5,589 nucleotides of DNA from Hyphomicrobium_A sp943371625 (GTDB lineage: Bacteria; Pseudomonadota; Alphaproteobacteria; Rhizobiales; Hyphomicrobiaceae), in assembly GCA_943371625.1 (NCBI GenBank), contig CALRVN010000269.1, forward strand, positions 1 to 5,589, given 5' to 3'. The notes beneath the pieces are model-generated. The model was not told where the DNA came from. It saw only the letters and a list, made by a program, of their open reading frames with translations, and did no database searches. Below are positions 1 through 5,589 of the stretch, one piece after another. Positions within the stretch are counted from its first letter, which is position 1; each line of letters starts with the position of its first letter. The position numbers and the translations under genes were made by a program.

Positions 1-89
1 GTCCGGTCGGCCGCTGCGGCAGTCACCATTGCGTAGATAAGGGCTTCCTGGGGCGATAGGGCTGCCTTGGTCGTTGGGTCCGCCTGCAC
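1..89 (-). CDS. TerB-like (tellurite resistance TerB family) protein, 5' fragment
   Basis: This is the beginning of a gene on the minus strand that runs out of the window at base 1; 29 codons are visible. From a GTG start at 89 the product contains LSPQEALIYAMV followed by TAAAADR. From memory, this resembles the first helix of small alphaproteobacterial proteins annotated as TerB-like, which typically begin near 'L(S/T)PQEALIY.MV...S..D'. TerB-like domains are all-helical metal-binding folds; the cellular role of these stand-alone versions is not established and need not involve tellurite. The GTG is chosen because an in-frame stop lies a few codons upstream and GGGAG (100-104, minus strand) precedes it by 10 nt. 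ATG at 29 is a possible later start, but it would cut off the recognisable stretch. The gene is divergent from lysS. The family call rests on about 20 residues and is an inference. Confidence 0.55.
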   Translation of the reverse strand, partial: MQADPTTKAALSPQEALIYAMVTAAAADR

Positions 90-163
90 GTAAGTACTGC
101 TCCCGTGTTGTTATTGCCGGCTCCGCGTCGCCGCGTCATGGCGCCCGACGCCGCGCAACGGCG

Positions 164-191
164 TTGACGCGCGTGCCGACCGGAACATAGG
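164..191 (+). promoter_or_regulatory. Weak sigma-70-type promoter candidate for lysS
   Basis: TTGACG at 164-169 is a good -35 match. CATAGG at 186-191, after a 16-bp spacer, is a poor -10 match. Transcription would start near 198 and leave a leader of about 50 nt before the lysS ATG at 251. The candidate overlaps two dyads (146-166 and 180-198). It is the best-looking promoter in the 161-bp divergent spacer, but it is inferred from short motifs only. Confidence 0.3.
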
Positions 192-198
192 GTTCCGG
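180..198 (+). other. Small hairpin/dyad in the lysS upstream region
   Basis: CCGGAAC (180-186) and GTTCCGG (192-198) form a perfect 7-bp inverted repeat around a 5-nt centre, ATAGG. A second dyad lies just upstream: ACGCCG (148-153) pairs with CGGCGT (159-164) around CGCAA and can extend through a G-T and a C-G pair to 146-166. No T-run follows, so neither looks like an intrinsic terminator. They could be operator half-sites or leader structure. In GC-rich DNA short dyads also arise by chance. Confidence 0.35.
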
Positions 199-250
199 CC
201 TCTCCGTTTCCACGCGCCCCAGCTACCCAACAAACAGAATTGTCACCCCG

Positions 251-1900
251 ATGACTTCAGACATCGCCGCACCATCGTCCGCACTCACAGACGCGAGGGC
301 CTGGCCCTTCGAGGAGGCGCGCCGGCTCATCAAGCGGCTGGAGAAGCTGAAGGGGGGCGAGGACAAGACGGTCATCTTCGAGACGGGTTATGGGCCCTCC
401 GGGCTGCCGCACATCGGCACGTTCGGCGAGGTGGCGCGCACGAGCATGGTTCAGCATGCGTTCGAGCTGCTGACCGAGGGCAAGCGGACGACCCGCCTCA
501 TCTGTTTTTCCGACGACATGGACGGCCTGCGCAAGGTGCCGTCCAATGTTCCCAACCCGGAGCTGCTGCACGCGGCACTGGAAAAGCCGCTAACGACGGT
601 GCCCGACCCGTTCGGCAAGTTCGAGAGCTTCGCGCATCACAACAACGCGATGCTGCGCGCGTTCCTCGACCGTTTCGGCTTCTCCTACGAATTCATGTCT
701 GCGACGGAGGCGTACAAGTCGGGACAGTTCGACGAAACGCTGCTGAAGATGCTCAAGGCCTACGACAAGGTCATGGACATCATTCTGCCGACGCTCGGGC
801 CGGAGCGGCGGGCGACGTATTCGCCGTTCCTGCCGATTTCGCCGCGCACCGGAAAGGTGCTGCAGGTGCCGATGGTCGAGCGCCATCCGCGCAAGGGCAC
901 GATCGTCTACGTCGACCCCGACACCGGAGAGAAGGTCGAGACCAGCGTCACGGGCGGCGCGGTCAAGTGCCAGTGGAAGGCCGACTGGGCGATGCGGTGG
1001 ACGGCGCTCGGCGTCGACTACGAGATGGCGGGCAAGGATCTCATCGAGTCGGTGCAGCTTTCTTCGCGCATCTGCAAGGCGCTCGGCGGCACCCCGCCGG
1101 AGGGGTTCAACTACGAGCTGTTCCTCGACGACAAGGGCGAGAAGATCTCGAAGTCGAAGGGTAACGGCCTGACCATCGACGACTGGCTGAGCTATGCGAG
1201 CCCGCAGAGCCTGTCGCTGTTCATGTACCAGAAGCCGAAGACGGCAAAGCGACTCTACTTCGACGTCATTCCGCGCGCTGTCGACGAGTACCTGCAGCTG
1301 CTCGCCGCCTATCCCAAGCAGGACGACAAGTCGAAGCTCGATAACGCCGTGTGGCACGTCCATAGCGGCAATCCACCGGTGGCGAACTCGCCACTGACGT
1401 TCGCACTGCTGCTCAATCTCGTCGCGGCGTCGAACGCTGACGACAAGGCGGTACTGTGGGGCTTCATCCGCCGGCACGTGAAGGGCGTCAGCCCGCAGAC
1501 AAATCCGCTGCTGGACGAGATGGCGGGCTACGCGGTGCGCTATTACACGGACTTCGTGAAGCCGCGTAAGAAGTATCGTGGGGCGGACGAGGTGGAAGCG
1601 GGTGCGTTGCGCGCGCTGTCCGACGCGCTGGCCGCGGCCGACCCGCAGGCGAGCGCCGAGGATCTGCAGGCGATTATCTACGACGTGGGCCGCGCGGTAC
1701 CGCGCTACCAGGATTTCGCGGCCAAGGGTGCGACGCCCGAGCGTCCCGGCGTTTCGAACGCGTGGTTCAACGCCATCTACGAGGTGCTGCTCGGGGAGGA
1801 GAAGGGACCGCGCTTCGGCAGCTTCATCCAGGTCTACGGCATCAATGAAACGCGGGCGCTGATCGACAAGGCGCTGAACGGCGAGCTGAAGGCGGCTTGA
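251..1900 (+). CDS. lysS: Lysine-tRNA ligase, class I (archaeal-type LysRS)
   Basis: This cytoplasmic enzyme charges tRNA-Lys with lysine using ATP. The 549-aa product is a class I synthetase (Rossmann fold), unrelated to the class II LysRS of E. coli; it is also called lysK. The ATP-binding signature appears as GPSGLPHIGT at residues 48-57 (a HIGH variant with Thr last). The KMSKS equivalent is KISKSKGN at 298-305. Between them lies the family-typical stretch CQWKADWAMRW (240-250), then GVDYEMAGKDL. The C-terminal third (about 320-549) fits the helical anticodon-binding region, and the length is normal for the family. The ATG at 251 gives the short variable N-terminus expected before 'ARAWPFEEARRL', although no clear Shine-Dalgarno sequence precedes it. 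The gene is monocistronic here: a divergent TerB-like gene lies upstream and a palindromic repeat and convergent nuclease gene downstream. The reading frame is intact, with no missing signature residues. Confidence 0.97.
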   Translation: MTSDIAAPSSALTDARAWPFEEARRLIKRLEKLKGGEDKTVIFETGYGPSGLPHIGTFGEVARTSMVQHAFELLTEGKRTTRLICFSDDMDGLRKVPSNVPNPELLHAALEKPLTTVPDPFGKFESFAHHNNAMLRAFLDRFGFSYEFMSATEAYKSGQFDETLLKMLKAYDKVMDIILPTLGPERRATYSPFLPISPRTGKVLQVPMVERHPRKGTIVYVDPDTGEKVETSVTGGAVKCQWKADWAMRWTALGVDYEMAGKDLIESVQLSSRICKALGGTPPEGFNYELFLDDKGEKISKSKGNGLTIDDWLSYASPQSLSLFMYQKPKTAKRLYFDVIPRAVDEYLQLLAAYPKQDDKSKLDNAVWHVHSGNPPVANSPLTFALLLNLVAASNADDKAVLWGFIRRHVKGVSPQTNPLLDEMAGYAVRYYTDFVKPRKKYRGADEVEAGALRALSDALAAADPQASAEDLQAIIYDVGRAVPRYQDFAAKGATPERPGVSNAWFNAIYEVLLGEEKGPRFGSFIQVYGINETRALIDKALNGELKAA

Positions 1901-1916
1901 TCGTTGGGCGCACTCG

Positions 1917-2058
1917 CCCCCTCACCCGTCGCTCATGCTTGCGCATTTTCGCGCCGGCCTCTCCCCACCGGGGAGAGGCTAAGTGGGTTCTCGCACAACA
2001 TCACCTCTCCCAGAGGGAGAGGTCGGAAGCGATCACAGGATCGCTTCCGGGTGAGGGG
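1917..2058. repeat. Composite palindromic interspersed repeat (CCCTCACCC/CCTCTCCC type)
   Basis: This element nearly fills the space between the convergent lysS and DUF262 genes. Outer arms CCCCTCACCC (1918-1927) and GGGTGAGGGG (2049-2058) are perfect 10-bp inverted repeats. Inside are three perfect hairpins: 1957-1966/1970-1979 (10-bp stem, ACC loop); 2003-2011/2015-2023 (9-bp stem, AGA loop); and 2024-2034/2039-2049 (11-bp stem, ACAG loop), which abuts the second hairpin and shares base 2049 with the outer arm. The first two carry the same CCTCTCCC/GGGAGAGG arms, so alternative cross-pairing is possible. Repeats of this style are scattered between genes in many Hyphomicrobiales and other Proteobacteria; that is from general knowledge, since only one copy lies in this window. 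No transposase is present, so it would be a non-autonomous REP/MITE-like element. It could also act as a bidirectional transcription barrier. Confidence 0.75.
1957..1979 (+). terminator. Possible terminator-like hairpin after lysS
   Basis: This is the first strong stem after the lysS stop: 10 perfect base pairs, mostly G-C, with a 3-nt loop, 57 nt beyond the stop codon. It lacks the trailing T-run of a classical intrinsic terminator (the next bases are TAAGTGGG). Any termination effect would be non-canonical or aided by the two further hairpins of the same repeat. It is inferred from structure and convergent gene context only. Confidence 0.25.
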
Positions 2059-2075
2059 TTGTCCCTCCAATAGTC

Positions 2076-3830
2076 CTACGCTACGTCGCTGCGGCCTTGA
2101 AGGCCCTGCATGCCGGGGATGTCGATGCCCCACGTGTCGCGGATAATCCCGAGCAGCTTGGCCTCGCGCGCGCGGATTTCCTCGCCGCGCCAGACGCTGG
2201 CGTCCACTGCATCCCGGGTGATGGCTAGCACCGGCGGATCGTCCACGGCGCCGCGATAGATCTCGCGTTTGCGCGCGAACTCCTGGTTGCGCGCGCGGTC
2301 GTTCTGCCGCTGGGTCACGGCGACGAGATTGCCGAGACTCTCGGTGCACATCTCGCGCTCCTCCGCGTCGGCGAACCAGCGGCGCCACTCGCTCGTCGCG
2401 CCGGGACGCTGCGGGAGAACATGCTCGACGCTGTAATCCTTCGGGTCGAGAACGGTGGTCGAGCGGGTCAGCTCGTCGTTGAGGCGGAGCAGCAGCTGCT
2501 TGCAGACCTGCGCGTCGCGCCGATACATGGTGCGCAGGTGGTAGCCGATGTTGCGCACCTCATCGCGGGTGATCGCGAAGGGCCCTTCTCCGGGCCTGAC
2601 CGGAGCGCGTGACTTTATCGCGTGCACGACCTCGCTGAGGCGGCGCATGCGCTTGCCGGAGCCGATGCAGAGGACGCGCAGCAGATGCGCGAGCCGGTCG
2701 ACTTCCTTCAGCAATAGCTTGCTGCGTGCCGGGTCATCGGGAAACTGCTGCATGGCAAGGATCGCGGCGGGCGCCCAGTCGCCTTCGGGCAGGCGGCCAA
2801 GACACAGAAGATAGCGGCGCACGTCGGGGTCGATGTTCAAGCTGACGTCGCCGGCGCGCAGAACCGTGTCGTAGGCAGCAGAAAGCGGCGCGACGATCTC
2901 GTTCAAGAAGGGCTCGGGACCGCCGACCTCGCGGATGGTGCGGCGGACGCCGGCGATGATCTTGGTGTCGCCGCGCCCATAGATCGAGAACACGTGACTG
3001 AAGAAAGTTTCAAAGCGCGAGCCGAGCAAACGCGCGGCACCGTCCCACGCGTCGATCGCGGCGGCGCGGCGCTCGAGGGGAATGCCCTTCAGCACCTCGG
3101 CCTTAAGGATGTCGTTGCGCTGCAGCGAACGTCCACGCTCGTTCAGCACGGTGAAGAGGCGGTGCGCGCGGTCGATATCGCGCGTCAGCACGACGACGAA
3201 GTGACACTGATCGCATATGTAGTCGGTCAGCTTGCGGCGGTCGGCGTCGTCAAGCGAGGTGAGTTCGCGCACGAAATGGTCGCGCACCTTCAACAGGCGG
3301 TCCTCAGCCTCGCTGGCCGTCTCGGCGTCGGCGACGGCAGCGCAGGCTCCCCGTTCCTGGACATGCTTTTCGAGGAAGCCCTGCTCGCGCGCGCTGACCT
3401 CGATGCGAAAGCGCGCGCCAAGCTGCTTTGTCGCAGCAGAATCCGCCGCGACGAACTGATCCAGGCGACTGCGCGCACCCCAGCGCCAGCGCTCGGTCCC
3501 GAGGTCGCGCAGAACAGCCGCGAGCATCGCCAGAGTCACGAGGCGCTGCTGGCCGTCGATGATCTCGAACATGCGCGGCTCGCGCTCGCGCGCTTTGGGC
3601 AAATCGCCGCCGTTGCCGTCAAGCAGGAGAATGGTGCCGAGAAAATAGTCCGGCTCGGCGGCGTCCTCGACGCCCCTCAGGCCGGCAGCAGCACTGATGT
3701 CCTCGAGCAGTTGCCCGGCTTCAACGGTGGTCCACGAGTAGGGTCTTTGATAGCTGGGAACCGAGAAGTGGAATGGCGAGGAGAACAGATGCGTTAGGTT
3801 CAGAGACGCTGTAGGGAGACCGGGGAACAT
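2076..3830 (-). CDS. DUF262-DUF1524 protein, GmrSD-like type IV restriction nuclease candidate
   Basis: The 584-aa product joins an N-terminal DUF262 domain (GmrS-like, nucleotide-dependent) to a C-terminal DUF1524 domain (GmrD-like, HNH-type nuclease). DUF262 signatures are VPSYQRPYSW (24-33), IDGQQR (91-96) and FTVLNERGRSLQRNDILKAE (226-245). The nuclease signature is DYSVEHVLPQ (465-474), with candidate catalytic His470, followed by SLGNLVAVT (498-506) and the N..N..F..K...Y pattern (about 510-525). The length fits a fused GmrS+GmrD protein. Studied relatives cut phage DNA carrying modified bases such as glucosylated hydroxymethylcytosine; others take part in BREX (BrxU) or phosphorothioate (SspE) defence. 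The target here is unknown. The start at 3830 is preferred because AGAAG lies 4 nt upstream and DUF262 homology begins soon after; the frame stays open to 3947, giving a less likely 39-aa extension. All core motifs are intact. It stands alone, convergent to lysS and divergent from the DUF952 gene. Confidence 0.9.
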   Translation of the reverse strand: MFPGLPTASLNLTHLFSSPFHFSVPSYQRPYSWTTVEAGQLLEDISAAAGLRGVEDAAEPDYFLGTILLLDGNGGDLPKAREREPRMFEIIDGQQRLVTLAMLAAVLRDLGTERWRWGARSRLDQFVAADSAATKQLGARFRIEVSAREQGFLEKHVQERGACAAVADAETASEAEDRLLKVRDHFVRELTSLDDADRRKLTDYICDQCHFVVVLTRDIDRAHRLFTVLNERGRSLQRNDILKAEVLKGIPLERRAAAIDAWDGAARLLGSRFETFFSHVFSIYGRGDTKIIAGVRRTIREVGGPEPFLNEIVAPLSAAYDTVLRAGDVSLNIDPDVRRYLLCLGRLPEGDWAPAAILAMQQFPDDPARSKLLLKEVDRLAHLLRVLCIGSGKRMRRLSEVVHAIKSRAPVRPGEGPFAITRDEVRNIGYHLRTMYRRDAQVCKQLLLRLNDELTRSTTVLDPKDYSVEHVLPQRPGATSEWRRWFADAEEREMCTESLGNLVAVTQRQNDRARNQEFARKREIYRGAVDDPPVLAITRDAVDASVWRGEEIRAREAKLLGIIRDTWGIDIPGMQGLQGRSDVA

Positions 3831-4075
3831 TGAGCTTCTTTTTGCTTCGGGCCCCGGCAAAGTGCGCCAAGGGCAATCGTAGAGCGCCAGTTGCATGAAG
3901 GTATCATGACTGCACGCACGGTGACAGACACGATCTCGGAAAAGCACCTATCCGACACGCAACGTTTGCGCAGTGTGGATCGGAAGCGACAAGTGCGTGG
4001 TGCGCGCAGTTGCGCACTTGAAATTCTGATGCGCAGAAGAGAGGCGTTCAGGCAATCGTTACACGCGAGATTGCG
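3831..4075. promoter_or_regulatory. Divergent intergenic region between the nuclease gene and the DUF952-pyrD operon
   Basis: This 245-bp spacer must hold the start signals for both flanking transcription units. Two of its 60-base stretches, counted by eye, are about 55% GC (3901-3960) and 50% GC (4021-4080, including the first codons of the DUF952 gene), below the GC-rich genes on either side. I could not identify a convincing -35/-10 pair on either strand. It contains an 8-bp inverted repeat (3990-4020) and two copies of TTGCGCA (3966-3972 and 4010-4016). Confidence 0.5.
3990..4020. promoter_or_regulatory. Inverted repeat, possible operator or leader hairpin
   Basis: CAAGTGCG (3990-3997) and CGCACTTG (4013-4020) are a perfect 8-bp inverted repeat with a 15-bp centre that itself contains the palindrome TGCGCGCA (4001-4008). 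The dyad ends 55 bp before the DUF952 start. It could be a binding site for a dimeric regulator of either divergent unit, or a hairpin in the pyrD operon leader. No known operator is recognised. Confidence 0.35.
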
Positions 4076-4438
4076 ATGACATCACCGCGACGTTTCGTAT
4101 TCAAGGTTGTGTCGCGCGATGCGTGGGGCGTCGCGTGTCGCGCGGGCGCGTTCGCAGGATCAGCCGACGATGCGCGCGACGGATTCATTCATTTGTCGGT
4201 TAGCACGCAGCTTGAGGGAACACTCGCCAAGCATTTCCGGAACCAGGATGATCTTGTGCTGGTGAAATTCGAAGCACGCGCGCTCGGTGACGGACTGCGA
4301 TGGGAGCCCTCGCGTGGCGGGGAAGAGTTCCCGCACCTCTACGGCGCGCTGCCGACCGCGCTCGCAGTCGGCGTGCACGCACTGTATCTCGGAGACGACG
4401 GCGTGCCGCAACTGCCGGAGGAATTCAATCCATGCTAA
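4076..4438 (+). CDS. DUF952 family protein
   Basis: This is a small cytoplasmic protein of 120 aa and unknown biochemical function; no signal peptide or membrane segment is visible. Family signatures are DGFIHLS (35-41), QLEGTLAKHF (45-54), LRWEPS (74-79) and FPHLYG (85-90), and the length is typical. The conserved His, Glu and His-Tyr positions give the look of a small enzyme-like or ligand-binding fold, but no reaction is established. The ATG at 4076 is preceded only by a weak GAGA at 4067-4070. The 3' end overlaps pyrD by 7 bp, so the two are almost certainly co-transcribed and translationally coupled; the last codons also contain the pyrD ribosome-binding site. DUF952 next to pyrD is a recurring arrangement in Alphaproteobacteria (from memory), which hints at a linked but unproven role. 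Confidence 0.9.
   Translation: MTSPRRFVFKVVSRDAWGVACRAGAFAGSADDARDGFIHLSVSTQLEGTLAKHFRNQDDLVLVKFEARALGDGLRWEPSRGGEEFPHLYGALPTALAVGVHALYLGDDGVPQLPEEFNPC
4417..4422 (+). promoter_or_regulatory. Ribosome-binding site of pyrD inside the DUF952 gene
   Basis: GGAGGA lies 9 nt before the ATG at 4432 and is a strong match to the Shine-Dalgarno consensus. It fixes the pyrD start against the longer open frame that reaches back to 4300, whose upstream part is only a shadow of the DUF952 gene. It lets ribosomes finishing DUF952 restart on pyrD. Confidence 0.8.
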
Positions 4439-5520
4439 AGTCTCTCTTCGGTCTGGCGCCGCGCGCGCTGTTACTGCTGCCGCCGGAAGAGGCGCACGAA
4501 ATCACGTTGCGCGCGCTCGAGCTTGGCGCATTTCCTTCCGGCGATGCTGATCATCCGGTGCTGGCGACACGCTTTGCGGGCCTGGCGCTGCCGAACCCCA
4601 TTGGAATAGCTGCGGGTTTCGACAAGGACGGCCGCGTGCCGGACGCGGTGCTGGGGCTCGGCTGCGGATTTGCGGAGATCGGGACGGTGACGCCGTTGCC
4701 GCAACCGGGCAGTCCGAAGCCGCGCGTATTCCGGCTGATGCGCGATCGCGCAGTCATCAACCGGCTCGGTTTCAACAATGGCGGGCACCAGGCCGCGCTC
4801 GAGCGTCTGCGGCGGCGGCCGCGCAATGGCGTCGTCGGCGTCAATATCGGCGCCAACAAAGAAGCGGTCGACCGCGTCGCCGATTACGCGCGCGGCCTCG
4901 CAACATTCTATGACGTCGCCAGTTACTTCACGGTCAACATATCGTCACCGAACACGCCGGGACTGCGCGACCTTCAAGATCCGGCGGCACTGGGCGAGTT
5001 GTTAACGCGCGTGCTCTCCGTGCGCGCCCAGCAGGTTGCAGCGGGCAAACCGAAGCGGCCGATCGTGGTCAAGCTCGCGCCGGATATCGCCGAAGATTCA
5101 CTCGGCGAAATTCTCGCGGTGCTCACGTCGCACGAGGTCGACGGTATCGCGATATCGAACACGACGCTGTCGCGACGTGCGCTCAGTGATGAAAATGCAC
5201 GCCAAGCGGGCGGCATGTCCGGACGACCGTTGTTCCATCGTGCGACAGTCATGCTCGCGCGCGTGTACGAGGCGACGGGCGGCAAGATCCCGCTCATCGG
5301 CATCGGCGGCATCGACAGCGGAGCGGCCGCTCTTGCCAAGATCGAAGCCGGTGCGACGCTGCTGCAGCTTTATACCGGGCTGATCTACGAGGGACCGGGG
5401 CTGATTGCGCGCATGAAGTCTGAGCTTGCAGCGGCCGTCAGGCGGGCGGGCGCGAGTTCCATCGCGGACCTGGTCGGTCGCAATGCCAAACAGTGGGCGG
5501 CCAAGTCCCTCGAGGGCTAA
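4432..5520 (+). CDS. pyrD: Dihydroorotate dehydrogenase (quinone), class 2
   Basis: This FMN enzyme oxidises dihydroorotate to orotate, the fourth step of de novo UMP synthesis, passing electrons to membrane quinones. The 362-aa length and the N-terminal helical extension (about residues 1-40, before the barrel) mark the membrane-associated class 2 form. Visible signatures are NPIGIAAGFDKDG (55-67), EIGTVTPLPQPGSPKPR (82-98) and NRLGFNNGG (110-118). NISSPNTPGLRDLQ (169-182) carries the catalytic Ser172 (matching Ser175 of E. coli PyrD by motif) with Asn169 and Asn174. Further on are VKLAPD (213-218), SNTT (242-245) and the FMN-phosphate loops IGIGGI (289-294) and LQLYTGLIYEGP (311-322). The start is the ATG at 4432, supported by GGAGGA and by the family N-terminus 'MLKSLFGLAPRALLLLPPEEAH'. 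It overlaps the DUF952 stop (ATGCTAA). All active-site residues are intact. Confidence 0.98.
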   Translation: MLKSLFGLAPRALLLLPPEEAHEITLRALELGAFPSGDADHPVLATRFAGLALPNPIGIAAGFDKDGRVPDAVLGLGCGFAEIGTVTPLPQPGSPKPRVFRLMRDRAVINRLGFNNGGHQAALERLRRRPRNGVVGVNIGANKEAVDRVADYARGLATFYDVASYFTVNISSPNTPGLRDLQDPAALGELLTRVLSVRAQQVAAGKPKRPIVVKLAPDIAEDSLGEILAVLTSHEVDGIAISNTTLSRRALSDENARQAGGMSGRPLFHRATVMLARVYEATGGKIPLIGIGGIDSGAAALAKIEAGATLLQLYTGLIYEGPGLIARMKSELAAAVRRAGASSIADLVGRNAKQWAAKSLEG

Positions 5521-5589
5521 GCCGCCAGACGGAGTATCAGGCGGTGCCGCGCGGCGGCGGGGGACGATCTTCCGGGCCGCGCGTACTTT

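Noticed and set aside
1..36. Plus-strand reading VRSAAAVTIA ending in TAG as the tail of an upstream gene
   Set aside because: The minus-strand reading over the same bases has a recognisable TerB-like N-terminus with a plausible start and ribosome-binding site.
590..1477. 295-codon open frame on the minus strand inside lysS
   Set aside because: It is antisense to an unmistakable class I LysRS, arginine-rich and without any family motif; long antisense frames are usual in GC-rich genes.
1904..2388. Open frames through the palindromic repeat (plus 1904-2146; minus 1933-2388)
   Set aside because: They translate the repeat and the antisense or alternate frame of the nuclease C-terminus; the low-complexity products have no family signal.
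2994..3797. 267-codon open frame on the plus strand opposite the DUF262 gene
   Set aside because: The minus strand carries all DUF262 motifs over the same span; this frame shows no recognisable domain and is a shadow.
3831..3947. 39-residue N-terminal extension of the DUF262 protein
   Set aside because: The segment is outside family homology, and the start at 3830 has a Shine-Dalgarno-like AGAAG just upstream; start mapping could still change this.
4300..4431. N-terminal extension of pyrD back to an ATG at 4300
   Set aside because: The extra 44 residues are an arginine-rich shadow of DUF952, while ATG 4432 has a strong ribosome-binding site and the standard PyrD N-terminus.
5537..5589. Possible 3' end of a convergent minus-strand gene (frame ending PEDRPPPPRGTA before a TGA at 5539-5537)
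   Set aside because: Only 16 codons are visible, and another minus-strand frame ending at 5517 (RLILRLAA) is equally open; there is not enough to call a gene.

Overview
The window reads as chromosomal DNA of a high-GC alphaproteobacterium, most likely of the order Hyphomicrobiales. Three things suggest this. Lysine-tRNA ligase is the archaeal-type class I enzyme, which many Alphaproteobacteria use. A DUF952 gene sits directly in front of pyrD. A CCCTCACCC/CCTCTCCC palindromic repeat of a style common in these genomes lies between two genes. Genus and species cannot be told from the sequence.

Layout. Positions 1-89 (minus strand) hold the 5' end of a gene whose first residues resemble the TerB-like (tellurite resistance TerB) family; it leaves the window at base 1. 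A 161-bp divergent spacer follows, with two small dyads and a weak promoter candidate. Class I lysS runs rightward at 251-1900. The next 175 bp (1901-2075) are almost filled by a composite palindromic repeat: 10-bp outer arms enclosing three perfect hairpins. Converging on it from the right is a 584-aa DUF262-DUF1524 protein (2076-3830, minus strand) with the layout of a single-chain GmrSD-type (type IV restriction) nuclease. A lower-GC divergent spacer (3831-4075) with an 8-bp inverted repeat separates it from a two-gene operon of a DUF952 protein (4076-4438) and pyrD (4432-5520), whose reading frames overlap by 7 bp. The last 69 bp carry no feature that can be assigned.

How the genes relate. 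lysS (translation) and pyrD (pyrimidine synthesis, linked to the respiratory quinone pool) are core housekeeping genes, and DUF952 is a small protein that accompanies pyrD. The DUF262-DUF1524 gene is the only accessory-looking gene. It stands alone, with its own start region on one side and the repeat on the other, so it is best read as a solitary candidate anti-phage nuclease between two core loci. I see no partner methylase, transposase, integrase, tRNA or CRISPR array. The most notable points are this lone GmrSD-like gene and the repeat next to it; nothing in the window clearly amounts to a new multi-gene system.
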